DNA from: JBKECF01 sp047974375
Lineage (GTDB): Bacteria > Bacillota > Clostridia > Lachnospirales > CAMZNU01
DNA: 31,118 nt
Direction: 5' to 3'
NCBI GenBank assembly: GCA_047974375.1
Contig: JBKECF010000038.1
Coordinates: forward strand, 1-31,118
Of the stretch, positions 1 to 8,568 are shown piece by piece. The notes below the pieces were generated by a model. It ran no database searches. It saw only the letters and a program-made list of their open reading frames with translations, and was not told the DNA's origin. Both the position numbers and the translations under genes were made by a program. Positions within the stretch are counted from its first letter, which is position 1, and every line of letters begins with the position of its first letter.

Positions 1-115
1 ATATAGTATTTCTATCTTTAAAGGAACTCATAAACATCCTTATTTAAGGATATAGCATTAAAATACCTAAGCCACATACACCCAATTTATAGAGTATAGT
101 TTTAATATTTTTCAT
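1..115 (-). pseudogene. Second CUT1 sugar ABC permease, 5' end, interrupted by an in-frame stop
   Basis: Reading leftward from ATG at 115, 5 bases after the stop of the upstream permease and behind a GAGGGGTGAT ribosome site, the frame gives MKNIKTILYKLG then LGILMLYP, TAA (44-46), IRMFMSSFKDRNTI to the window edge. Carbohydrate permeases of the MalG/YesQ type typically read LYPLIWMFMSSFKD here, so the frame is the same on both sides of the stop. The simplest explanation is TTA to TAA plus TGG to AGG two codons later. The gene would encode the second membrane subunit of the importer. It is a damaged or truncated gene, unless translation restarts at one of the ATGs just downstream (AAGGATG). 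Only the start is visible; the stop is certain in this sequence, the pseudogene status is inferred. Confidence 0.75.
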
Positions 116-120
116 ACATA

Positions 121-1023
121 TCACCCCTCATATACCCAATATTTTTTAGTTTTAAATAATATAAGTGTGATAGCAGAAATTACTACTAACATAAACCACG
201 CCATTGCTGATGCATAACCTGCATTGTTAAAACTAAATGATTGTTCATACATATAAACTGCATAAAACAATGTTGAATCCATGGGTTTACCTTGCGTTAT
301 AATAAAGCATTGTGTAAATGCTAAAAATCCTTGAATAGTTTGCATTACTAAATTAAAAAATATCGTTGGTGTTAATAAGGGCAATGTTATTTTTAAAAAC
401 ACTTTAACTTTATTTGCCCCATCAACTTCAGCCGCCTCATATAATGATGACGGTATTTGCTTTAATGCTGATAAAAAAATTAACATAGAAGACCCAAATT
501 GCCATATAGCTAAAAAAATTAAGGTCCATATTGCTAAGTCTTTACTACCAAACCAGTTAATACTACCTTCAAAACCAAAATATCTTAAAACTTGATTTAC
601 TATGCCCTCAACTTCAAACATCTTCTTCCACAAAATTGCTATGGCAACGGAGCCACCTAGTATAGAAGGTAAATAATAAATAGCCCTATAAATGCCATTT
701 AATTTCGAGGTTTTAACTAACAGCATTGCAATTAACAATGCAAATATCAATCTTAAGGGAACTGAGGCAAAAGCAAAATACAATGTTGCTTTTACTGAAC
801 GCCAAAATCGCATATCCCCTGTAAGCATTTTTACATAATTATCTAAACCCGCAAAAGTAGCAGAATTTAGTATGTCATAATTACAAAATGAATAAAATAA
901 GGATAATAACATGGGAATTATAAGAAAAATAACATAACCTAGTATAAAAGGCAAAGCAAAAACTACTGCTGCCGTACTCTCCTTATTCATAAATTTACTA
1001 ATTGAAAATATTTTTTTATCCAC
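121..1023 (-). CDS. Carbohydrate ABC transporter permease (CUT1, MalF/YesP type)
   Basis: A 300-residue inner-membrane protein with about six hydrophobic segments; the first, around residues 16-42, contains ALPFILGYVIFLIIPML. The cytoplasmic EAA loop that docks to the ATPase is visible as EAAEVDGANKVKVFLKITLP around residue 195. Both are typical of one of the two permease subunits of a CUT1 sugar importer. The start is GTG at 1023 with GGAGGA five bases upstream. It follows the binding-protein gene (61-base gap) and precedes the damaged second permease, so this is a binding protein-permease-permease operon. No ATPase gene is present; such Firmicute importers commonly share an MsmX-type ATPase encoded elsewhere. 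The sugar cannot be told from sequence. Confidence 0.92.
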   Translation of the reverse strand: MDKKIFSISKFMNKESTAAVVFALPFILGYVIFLIIPMLLSLFYSFCNYDILNSATFAGLDNYVKMLTGDMRFWRSVKATLYFAFASVPLRLIFALLIAMLLVKTSKLNGIYRAIYYLPSILGGSVAIAILWKKMFEVEGIVNQVLRYFGFEGSINWFGSKDLAIWTLIFLAIWQFGSSMLIFLSALKQIPSSLYEAAEVDGANKVKVFLKITLPLLTPTIFFNLVMQTIQGFLAFTQCFIITQGKPMDSTLFYAVYMYEQSFSFNNAGYASAMAWFMLVVISAITLILFKTKKYWVYEG

Positions 1024-1083
1024 ATCAGTCCTCCAATCTATACATAGCTTAAGTTTTTATATTTCTGAAATTGCTATATAAAT

Positions 1084-2406
1084 CTATTGGTTCTTAGATG
1101 TAAAAATTTCATTAGCTTTTGTAAAATAATATTCAGCAGCTTCTTCCGGTGTACCATCTCCATATATAATCATTTCCTTAGCAGTTTTCAATTCTCTATT
1201 AACTTCACTTTTACCATTCGGGTCTGGAGAGCCAATTGGTGAACACCTAGGTATAATGACGTCATTTATAAAACTTACTGTATCTTGTGTCTTTTCTGAT
1301 AATAATGGCGATATTTCTTTACCTACCTCAGAGTTTATAGGGATTCCTCTTTCTGCCAAAAGTATTTCATTCGCTTCTGTAGAATTAATTAAATAATTTA
1401 ACACTGAAACCGACTTGTCGGGATGTTCTGTATTTGCACTTATCGAAAAAAACTGACTTGGTTTCAAATAGTTAGATTTTTTAGCATCTTGCGTAGGTAT
1501 AGTTGTTATTCCAATTTCAACTCCTTCTGGTGCTGCTTCTTGCAAAGCAACTAATTGATTTGAATTTGAAAGAGATATCCACGCTGAAGTTTCCGGTGTA
1601 GTTCCGTATACTAACGGATCTTGTTCTAAGCTTCCAGATGGGAGGTCATAAGACATTTGCCAGCCTTCCTTTATTCCTTTTTCTAAGATTTCAAAATATG
1701 GTACATATAGTTCCGCTGATTGTCCACCTAATTTTTTATCCTTTATATTTATGTCTACGCCTCTACTCCAACTATCCATATATTGACCACTTTCATGGTA
1801 TAGATTTACACTATAGCCTGACTTTTCTTTCATTTCCTTTGCTATAGCCGTAAATTCATCAATTGTCATATAGTCTTTCACTTCTATTCCATATTCATCT
1901 GTTAAAGTTTTATTATATAGCATGCACGGCGCATTAACTCCATTACACAGCCCATAATTGCCACTGCCGACTTGTGCCATTATTTGATACGTTTCGTTAA
2001 TATTAGTAAAATCAACACTTTCATTTTCAATATATGGAGTCAAATCAAGTAGTACATCAGACTCAACATACTGATTAATATATGAAAAATCCATCTGAAT
2101 AATGTCCGGCATAGAATTTCCAGCTGCTAATGTAGCTAATTTACTCCAATAGTCGCCCCATTGATAAAACTGGCCTTCTATTTTTACTGATTCATCCATT
2201 TCCGTATACTTATTAAGAGCTTGTTGCGTTCTTTCATTTCTTACTTGATTTCCCCACCAAGCCATTGTCAAAGTCGTTACATCACCTTCTTTTATAGCTG
2301 ACCCACCTTCAGTTGATTTTTCCCCATCTTTAGTACATGCTACCATTGACATTAAAATTATAGTACAAAATACTTTCATTGTTTTATTAATAACTTTTGA
2401 TTTCAA
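1084..2406 (-). CDS. Extracellular sugar-binding lipoprotein (CUT1 solute-binding protein)
   Basis: A 440-residue family 1 extracellular solute-binding protein that captures a sugar or oligosaccharide and hands it to the adjacent permeases. The N-terminus has a basic region, a hydrophobic stretch and a lipobox ending MVAC, with Cys24 as the expected lipidation site, followed by a polar linker. The mature part shows the family's features, including TLTMAWWGNQVRNERTQQAL near the start and WSKLATLAAGNSMPDIIQMD. The start is TTG (2404-2406) behind AAGGGGATGAC. It lies downstream of the YesMN-type regulator pair, which is the usual arrangement for a regulator controlling the neighbouring importer. 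Family assignment is firm; the ligand is unknown. Confidence 0.93.
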   Translation of the reverse strand: MKSKVINKTMKVFCTIILMSMVACTKDGEKSTEGGSAIKEGDVTTLTMAWWGNQVRNERTQQALNKYTEMDESVKIEGQFYQWGDYWSKLATLAAGNSMPDIIQMDFSYINQYVESDVLLDLTPYIENESVDFTNINETYQIMAQVGSGNYGLCNGVNAPCMLYNKTLTDEYGIEVKDYMTIDEFTAIAKEMKEKSGYSVNLYHESGQYMDSWSRGVDINIKDKKLGGQSAELYVPYFEILEKGIKEGWQMSYDLPSGSLEQDPLVYGTTPETSAWISLSNSNQLVALQEAAPEGVEIGITTIPTQDAKKSNYLKPSQFFSISANTEHPDKSVSVLNYLINSTEANEILLAERGIPINSEVGKEISPLLSEKTQDTVSFINDVIIPRCSPIGSPDPNGKSEVNRELKTAKEMIIYGDGTPEEAAEYYFTKANEIFTSKNQ

Positions 2407-2554
2407 ATTGTCATCCCCTTCTAAATACTTAATAATAGTTTAATAAATCACTCTAATAGTATTTTATTTATAAATAGCTTATTTTTAAAGTATTAAAACA
2501 TACCTATCTTCGTAAAAAACATACTAAAATTAATAAAAAACAACTTTGAACAGT

Positions 2555-2585
2555 AAAAAACCCACCTATGGTAATAAGTGAGTTT
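2555..2585 (-). terminator. Rho-independent terminator after the AraC-type regulator gene
   Basis: On the minus strand AAACTCAC pairs with GTGGGTTT (one G-T pair, 12-base loop) and is followed by a run of T (forward A at 2555-2560). It begins within the stop codon of the regulator gene and separates the two-component genes from the transporter genes, so the transporter probably has its own promoter in 2407-2550. I could not pick a convincing promoter there. Confidence 0.75.
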
Positions 2586-4093
2586 TAATATTTATTGACT
2601 TTCTTCATGTATGCTGTTGGTGTCATATTTGTGCATCTTTTAAATATTTTGCTAAAATAGTACGGATTATTTCCACATCCCACTAATTCAGCAATGTCTT
2701 GTATTTTTTCTAAATTTTTAGTTTGAATAATTTCTTTCGCTTTTTCTACTCTTAAGTTCATTAAATACGAAGAGAATTTTTCACGGGTTTCTTTTAAGAA
2801 GCATCTACTGACATAGTTAACATTCATATAAAGATAGTTTTCACAAATATATTTTAAAGTTAAGTTTGGATCATCTAAATTTTCATTTATATAAGTTATT
2901 AATTTTTTTATAAAAACGCTATACTGCTCCTCTTCATGTCTTCCTTTAAATATATTTTGCATATTATTTATAATTAATTTTTTAATATTATCAATTTCAT
3001 TCTCGCCTTGTAACATATATGAAAATTTTTCTATATCAATTACAGTATATGCCACTCCCTTTACGGCACAATTTATCATAAAATAATTTGCCATTTGAAT
3101 TAAAAAATCTCTGCTAGTTATTCCATTTATTATTTCTTTTATTTCTACACTAATTTCAAATACCTTTTCTTCCTCATAACCAGTAAAAATAGCATTTGTA
3201 AGTTCTGTAACCTTTTGCAAAACACTGTTATGATTAAAATAAGGTATTATTTGGCTATTATAAATGAAATACATTAATTCGTAACGTTTTAATTTTTTAA
3301 TTATAAAAACCAATAAACTTTTCAAGTCTTGAAAATATTCCCTTTTATAATCAATAGAAGTCACCTGTTTTTCAAAAGTTATAGAATTAAAAAAAGAATC
3401 CATTTGATTATAATCTATATCGAAATTAGGATAAAAAATAAAAAATACATTATGCACATATATCTGAAAAATCTTCATATTTGGTACAATTTTAAAAAAA
3501 TATCCTTCAATTATACTAACTATATTTTCCAAATTATGTTTTTCTACATAATAAAAACAACAATATCTGTAAGGTGTATTCTTTCTATTAAAGAAATTGT
3601 CGTATTGTGAAAAAAACTCATCTGGCAATTCTGACAATGCAGCCCCTTGCCTAATCATATTAAGAGTTAATTCATATTGCAAATTTGCATTGGTCAAAAA
3701 ACTATCGTTTATAGAAACTTTTGAGCTTTCCTCCACAATTTCTTTTATACAATTAATTATTTGTTGCTCATCGCATGGTTTTATTAAATAATGTCTAACG
3801 CCATATTTCATAGCCCTTTTTGCATAATCAAACTCACTGTATCCAGATAAAATTATAAAATTAGTATATATATTTCGCGAATTAATCCTCTCTATTAATT
3901 CTAAACCAGATATACCAGGCATTTTAATATCAGTCATTACAATGTCTGGTGATTCGTCTAGTATTGTATGGTAAGCTTCTACGCCATCCTTACATGTACC
4001 TATTAGTTTTATATTATAGCTTTCCCAATCAATAAGCTCTGCTATTGTGTTACAAATTACCTCTTCATCATCAACAATTAATAACTTAAACAT
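2585..4093 (-). CDS. Response regulator, receiver plus AraC-type HTH (YesN type)
   Basis: A 502-residue DNA-binding response regulator. The N-terminal receiver domain has acidic pair D8/D9, phospho-acceptor D55 in IVMTDIKMPG, S83 in ILSGYSE and K105 in LIKPCDE. A long middle region (about 125-395) has no recognised motif, as in other YesN proteins. The C-terminal ~100 residues are a double helix-turn-helix of the AraC family, ending in the typical NPYYFSKIFKRCTNMTPTAY. I place the start at ATG 4093 (MFKLLIVDDEE) because GGAGGC precedes it directly; an upstream in-frame ATG at 4144 has no such site and would add 17 residues before the receiver. It lies 22 bases after the sensor kinase gene. 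It is likely phosphorylated by that kinase and likely activates the sugar transporter genes downstream. Confidence 0.95.
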   Translation of the reverse strand: MFKLLIVDDEEVICNTIAELIDWESYNIKLIGTCKDGVEAYHTILDESPDIVMTDIKMPGISGLELIERINSRNIYTNFIILSGYSEFDYAKRAMKYGVRHYLIKPCDEQQIINCIKEIVEESSKVSINDSFLTNANLQYELTLNMIRQGAALSELPDEFFSQYDNFFNRKNTPYRYCCFYYVEKHNLENIVSIIEGYFFKIVPNMKIFQIYVHNVFFIFYPNFDIDYNQMDSFFNSITFEKQVTSIDYKREYFQDLKSLLVFIIKKLKRYELMYFIYNSQIIPYFNHNSVLQKVTELTNAIFTGYEEEKVFEISVEIKEIINGITSRDFLIQMANYFMINCAVKGVAYTVIDIEKFSYMLQGENEIDNIKKLIINNMQNIFKGRHEEEQYSVFIKKLITYINENLDDPNLTLKYICENYLYMNVNYVSRCFLKETREKFSSYLMNLRVEKAKEIIQTKNLEKIQDIAELVGCGNNPYYFSKIFKRCTNMTPTAYMKKVNKY

Positions 4094-4115
4094 AAAGCCT
4101 CCAGGATTTCTATAT

Positions 4116-5867
4116 TTATTTACTATAAAATATTGGTAGTTCAATTTTGGTTACTGAGTATTCTACACCATTTGCACATTCATCATTGTATACAGTTAGG
4201 CCAAACTCATCCCCATAAATAATTTTTATTCTTTTATTAATATTTTTAAGCCCAATACCAAAACCATTTGGCTCTATCTCTCCATTTTCAAGTTTTTCTA
4301 ATAAATATTCCTCAAAATATGAACCAGTATTTCTAACTTCTAAAATCAGTCTTTCATCTACCTTTTCCATAGTCACAATAATTTCGCAAACTTCATCCCC
4401 ATCTTCTAAACCGTAGAAAATAGCATTCTCCACAAGTGGTTGCAATATTAATTTTGGAATTTTACATCTTAATAATTCCTCTAGAATTATACTTTTATAA
4501 TTTATTCTATTTCCATATCTTGTTTTTTTTATGTCAATAAAATATTCTAAAACCTTTATTTCCATGGCTAATGTGTATCCACTATCTACTTTGGTTAATA
4601 TAATCCTTAAAATATTCCCAAGAGATGTAATTATCTTAGATATATTTGTTGCTCCTATGGCACGTGCAGACCAATTTATAGATTCAAGTGTGTTGTACAA
4701 AAAATGTGGATCAATTTTACTTTCTAGTGCATCGACTTGCGCTTCTTTCTTTTGAAATTCTTTTTCATAGTTTATTTTAGTTAATAAATTAACTTCATCA
4801 ACCATTTTATCGAAGCTATTGTGCAGAACACTAATTTCATCGTGTAATTGGGAATAATCAAAATCTGCTTTAATCTTCTCATTATTACCTTCTCCAAAGG
4901 AGCGCATTTTATACAGTAAAAATTCAAAATGTTCTACTTTATCAGAAATTATCTTTGAAGTAAGTGAAAATACCACTACAATTCCACACACTATTATAAA
5001 TAAGGCTAAATATATAGAAAAAAAACCAGCTTTAACTATTGAATCGTAATTAACCGCAAAAGTATAATTCCAATTAAAATAATCCATTCCCCCATATATT
5101 GCAAAATATTTTTTCTTATTTACCGTAATTATTTTATAACTTTCAAAATTTTTGTCTATAAATTCTTCAGAGCTTTGTAAAAGCTGCTTACTTTTATAAA
5201 CCACCTTATTATCTGAGAATATATAGTACAACATATCCTCATTATCTATATTAAACATAGATATAGAACTTATTAGCTTAGGCAAATCAACATTAAAAAT
5301 CACTACACCTAAAGGTTCTAAAGATAAGTTATCTATTCTTCTAATTTGCTTTACCATAAATAGTCCTTCAGTAGTGCAATAATCATCTACCCATACAGTT
5401 TTCCCTTCAGCTTCTTCAGCTTTACGAATTAAATCAACTTTAATCTCATCCGATATTTCTACTGATAAACTATTTGATGTAGAAACAAGTTGTTGCTGAT
5501 TTTTATATATGGATATGTACTTTATATGCGAATTACTAAAACTATTTATATACTGATATAAATTATAGTATAAAACTTCCTTTATTTTTTTTATCTTCGG
5601 AACTGAAGTAGTTGACTTAAGTGCATATAGATTATCTTGCACCGAATTATCTGAAAATATTAAATAGCCGTAATTTTCTACCGAACTAATTTTTTTCGAT
5701 AACTCATTTGATAAATAACTAAGGGAGCTAGCTACCGTTCTATACAAAACTTTATCATCCGCTTTTTTTATATAGTATATAGATGCAAAACTAACAATGG
5801 AGATGCATATAATAGAAATAAGCACTAAAAGTTTTATTTTGGACTTTATTGTATAGTTTTTTAACAT
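4116..5867 (-). CDS. Sensor histidine kinase (YesM type)
   Basis: A 583-residue membrane kinase. Transmembrane helix 1 is about residues 12-33, followed by an extracellular sensor region of about 245 residues and helix 2 at 281-303. A HAMP-like region (about 303-355) and a short helix precede the His_kinase domain, with the phospho-acceptor H388 in KIDPHFLYNTLESINW. The ATP-binding domain shows an N box (LVENAIFYG, 478-486) and a G box (NGFGIGLKNI, about 534). This is the standard LytS/YesM layout for sensing extracellular sugars or cell-wall glycans. The start ATG 5867 is preceded by AGGACG. It is the first gene of the leftward kinase-regulator pair. The signal it senses is unknown. Confidence 0.95.
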   Translation of the reverse strand: MLKNYTIKSKIKLLVLISIICISIVSFASIYYIKKADDKVLYRTVASSLSYLSNELSKKISSVENYGYLIFSDNSVQDNLYALKSTTSVPKIKKIKEVLYYNLYQYINSFSNSHIKYISIYKNQQQLVSTSNSLSVEISDEIKVDLIRKAEEAEGKTVWVDDYCTTEGLFMVKQIRRIDNLSLEPLGVVIFNVDLPKLISSISMFNIDNEDMLYYIFSDNKVVYKSKQLLQSSEEFIDKNFESYKIITVNKKKYFAIYGGMDYFNWNYTFAVNYDSIVKAGFFSIYLALFIIVCGIVVVFSLTSKIISDKVEHFEFLLYKMRSFGEGNNEKIKADFDYSQLHDEISVLHNSFDKMVDEVNLLTKINYEKEFQKKEAQVDALESKIDPHFLYNTLESINWSARAIGATNISKIITSLGNILRIILTKVDSGYTLAMEIKVLEYFIDIKKTRYGNRINYKSIILEELLRCKIPKLILQPLVENAIFYGLEDGDEVCEIIVTMEKVDERLILEVRNTGSYFEEYLLEKLENGEIEPNGFGIGLKNINKRIKIIYGDEFGLTVYNDECANGVEYSVTKIELPIFYSK

Positions 5868-5890
5868 ATATCGTCCTCATACATTTCCAC

Positions 5891-7123
5891 CTATCCCCTA
5901 ACCTGACCCTTTCCATAAACAACATACTTAGTAGTAGTAATCTCCCTAAGGCCCATAGGTCCACGTGCGTGTAACTTTTGTGTACTTATACCAATCTCGC
6001 TACCAAAACCAAACTCACCGCCATCTGTAAACCTAGAGGAGGCATTGGCATAGACCACCGCCGAGTCCACCTCATTTAAAAATTTTTCTATATTACTATA
6101 ATTTTCAGAAACAATAACTTCTGAATGATTAGTGCTATATTTACTAATATGTTCTATTGCCTCATCTACATCTTCCACTACCTTTATTGCTACTATATTA
6201 TCCAAATATTCTTTTTTATAGTCTTCTTCTGTAGCCAATTGACAATTAATTACTTTCATGGTTTTATGACAACCATAAATCTTCGTATTATGCTCATTAA
6301 ACTCCAATTGAAGTTTCTGTAAAAAGCTATTATGTATTTTTTCATTTACCAATACAGTTTCTAGCGCATTGCAAACATCTGGTCTTTGAGTTTTTCCATT
6401 GATAATTATTTCTATGGCTTTCTCCTCATTGCAACTTTCATCAACATACAAATGGCAATTACCCACACCCGTTTCTATTACAGGTATTTTAGAATTATCG
6501 GATACGGCATTTATTAAACCTTGGCTACCTCTTGGTATTAATAAATCCACATAATCCTTTTGACTCATTAATTCCATTGTTGCCTCTCGGCTAGTTTCTT
6601 TTATTAGCTGACAAAAATTTTTATTATAGCCTTCATTTACTAAAACTTCCTCTATAATTCCATGTAAAATAATATTGGAGCATATAGCTTCCTTTCCACC
6701 TTTTAATATAGACACATTTGACGACTTAAAGCAAAGTGCAAAAACATCTACAGTTACATTAGGTCTAGACTCATATATTACACCTATTACTCCCAAAGGA
6801 ACTCGTTTTTTACCAACTACTAAGCCATTATTTAAAGTTCTATTAGAATCAAAGTCCCCTATTACATCTGGTAAATTTGCCACATCAACTAGAGATTGAC
6901 TTAAACCATCTATTTTTTCCTCATCTAATACTAATCTTTTTACAAAAGAATCTTTTAAATTATTTATTCTAGCATTCTCTAAATCTTTTTTATTTGCAAA
7001 TAGTATTTTATCTTTATTTTCCAAGATTTTATGGCTTATTTTTATTAAAATACTATTTTTTTCATCTGTCGTTAATTTTATTATATCTTTTTTGGCTAGA
7101 CTTGCTTTTTCATATATATTCAT
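5891..7123 (-). CDS. proA: Glutamate-5-semialdehyde dehydrogenase (gamma-glutamyl phosphate reductase)
   Basis: A 410-residue cytoplasmic enzyme that reduces gamma-glutamyl phosphate to glutamate-5-semialdehyde with NADPH, the second step of proline synthesis. The length is normal for ProA. Recognisable stretches are GVIGVIYESRPNVTVDVFAL near residue 111, the catalytic cysteine C251 in TQRPDVCNALETVL, and the C-terminal GPMGLREITTTKYVVYGKGQ. The gene starts 16 bases after proB on the same strand behind a GTGGGG site, forming a proBA operon. proC is not in the window. Nothing unusual is seen. Confidence 0.97.
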   Translation of the reverse strand: MNIYEKASLAKKDIIKLTTDEKNSILIKISHKILENKDKILFANKKDLENARINNLKDSFVKRLVLDEEKIDGLSQSLVDVANLPDVIGDFDSNRTLNNGLVVGKKRVPLGVIGVIYESRPNVTVDVFALCFKSSNVSILKGGKEAICSNIILHGIIEEVLVNEGYNKNFCQLIKETSREATMELMSQKDYVDLLIPRGSQGLINAVSDNSKIPVIETGVGNCHLYVDESCNEEKAIEIIINGKTQRPDVCNALETVLVNEKIHNSFLQKLQLEFNEHNTKIYGCHKTMKVINCQLATEEDYKKEYLDNIVAIKVVEDVDEAIEHISKYSTNHSEVIVSENYSNIEKFLNEVDSAVVYANASSRFTDGGEFGFGSEIGISTQKLHARGPMGLREITTTKYVVYGKGQVRG

Positions 7124-7139
7124 TTATTCCCCACATTCT

Positions 7140-7913
7140 TTATACTCTACTAAACAACGTTCCCACTTTTTCGCCTTTTAATATTTTTTCTATTACCTCA
7201 GGATTATCCCCCTTGGCAATTACACAAGGTATATTCCTTGCCATGCACAATCTACTGGCTAAAATTTTAGTTTTCATGCCACCTGTACCCAAAGTGCTAT
7301 TTGCGCCACCTGCCAAACTTTCTATATGCTCGTTTATTTCTTTTACTTCCTCTATTAATTTTGCATCGCTATATTTATTTGGATCCTTATCGTACAGCCC
7401 ATCTATATCCGATAATATAATTAATAAATCACTACCAGTAAGAAGAGTAACATGAGCCGATAAAGTATCATTGTCACTAAAACCCAGCTCCTCCGTGGAT
7501 ACAGCATCATTTTCATTTACTATAGGTATTATATTCATCTTAAGCAAAGTTTCAAAAGTATTTTTGGCATTTTCCGTAGCAGTGTTATCTTTAAAAACGG
7601 TTTTTGTTAATAAAACTTGACTAACAGTGTGGTTATACTCTGTAAAATACTGTCCATATATAGCCATTAATTTACATTGACCTATGGAAGAAAATGCTTG
7701 TTTCTCCCATAAATTTAATTTTTTATTGTGTTGTCCTAAAATATTTTTCCCCACACCTACCGCACCAGAAGTAACGATTATAATTTCTTTGCCCTCATCT
7801 TTTAACATTGATACAACTTTTGCTAATTTGTTTATTCTATTAAAGTTTATTTCTCCATCGTCTTGTATAAGTGTTGTTGTTCCAATTTTTATAACTATTT
7901 TATTATAATTCAT
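7140..7913 (-). CDS. proB: Glutamate 5-kinase, short form without PUA domain
   Basis: This enzyme phosphorylates glutamate at the gamma carboxylate, the first committed step of proline synthesis, and works with ProA next door. It is an amino-acid kinase fold with KIVIKIGTTTL at the N-terminus, the glycine-rich IIVTSGAVGVGKNIL, DNDTLSAHVTLLTGSDLLII in the middle, and GTGGMKTKILAS near residue 210. It ends at about 257 residues with no C-terminal PUA domain, unlike E. coli ProB (367). I prefer ATG 7913 as the start because AAGGA (7923-7927) sits 9 bases upstream; an in-frame ATG at 7922 touches that site and is too close. The loss of PUA is known in some Firmicute ProB proteins. Confidence 0.96.
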   Translation of the reverse strand: MNYNKIVIKIGTTTLIQDDGEINFNRINKLAKVVSMLKDEGKEIIIVTSGAVGVGKNILGQHNKKLNLWEKQAFSSIGQCKLMAIYGQYFTEYNHTVSQVLLTKTVFKDNTATENAKNTFETLLKMNIIPIVNENDAVSTEELGFSDNDTLSAHVTLLTGSDLLIILSDIDGLYDKDPNKYSDAKLIEEVKEINEHIESLAGGANSTLGTGGMKTKILASRLCMARNIPCVIAKGDNPEVIEKILKGEKVGTLFSRV

Positions 7914-7999
7914 TAGGCTCATTCCTTTTTTTATAGTTTAAATATGTCGACTTAACTTACATAAATCATACACTATTTACATTAATTTTAACATAAGTT

Positions 8000-8027
8000 T
8001 TGACATATTTCTCAAATAAGATATTAT
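8000..8027 (+). promoter_or_regulatory. Probable sigma-A promoter of the molybdopterin operon
   Basis: A perfect -35 TTGACA (8000-8005) and a near-consensus -10 TATTAT (8022-8027) are spaced by 16 bases. They lie about 50 bases before the first gene of the moaB-moeA-moaA-moaC run, whose ribosome site is AAGGAG. No molybdenum-cofactor riboswitch is visible in the short leader. Confidence 0.75.
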
Positions 8028-8079
8028 TAGAATATAAATTTTAAAGAGAAGTTTTGTAAAAATAGCAAGGAGTAAAAAA

Positions 8080-8568
8080 ATGATAGGTATAGGTATAATA
8101 ACATGCAGTGACAAGGGGTCTAAAGGAGAAAGGGAAGATGTTTCAGGTCAAACAATAAAAAACATTACAGAGGGCGTATATAAAACTATTGAATATGAAA
8201 TTATTCCAGACGATAAAGATATAATTAAAAGTACTTTATTAAAATTTGCCAACAATAAAGAAATTAGTTTAATCCTTACAACAGGCGGTACAGGCTTTAG
8301 TCATAGGGATATTACCCCCGAAGCAACAAAGGAAGTAATTCAACGTGAAATAACAGGTATACCAGAGGCAATGCGTTCATTTAGTCTTAAATATTCAAAA
8401 AATGCAATGCTTTCCCGTGGGATTGCCGGTATTATTAATGATACTATTATAGTAAATTTACCTGGCTCTCCAAAAGCCGTTAGGGAATGTTTAGAATACA
8501 TACTAGACCCATTAAACCATGGCCTAGGCGTTTTACTAGGGAGTATAAAGGAGTGTGGACATGAATAA
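8080..8568 (+). CDS. moaB: Molybdopterin adenylyltransferase-like protein (MoaB/MogA family)
   Basis: A 162-residue protein of the MoaB/Mog fold that binds molybdopterin and, in MogA members, adenylates it before metal insertion by MoeA. Visible motifs are ITCSDKGSKGEREDVSG near the start, LILTTGGTGFSHRDITPEAT around residue 66, and the C-terminal VNLPGSPKAVRECLEYIL. Length is normal. It is the first gene of the molybdopterin operon and overlaps the next gene by 8 bases, which suggests coupled translation with moeA. MoaB and MogA cannot be separated with certainty here; since no other adenylyltransferase is in the cluster, this is probably the functional one. Confidence 0.93.
   Translation: MIGIGIITCSDKGSKGEREDVSGQTIKNITEGVYKTIEYEIIPDDKDIIKSTLLKFANNKEISLILTTGGTGFSHRDITPEATKEVIQREITGIPEAMRSFSLKYSKNAMLSRGIAGIINDTIIVNLPGSPKAVRECLEYILDPLNHGLGVLLGSIKECGHE

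Noticed and set aside
6994..7455. 153-residue plus-strand open frame spanning the proB/proA junction
   Set aside because: Hydrophobic shadow of the two pro genes, no ribosome site, and it crosses their intergenic space.
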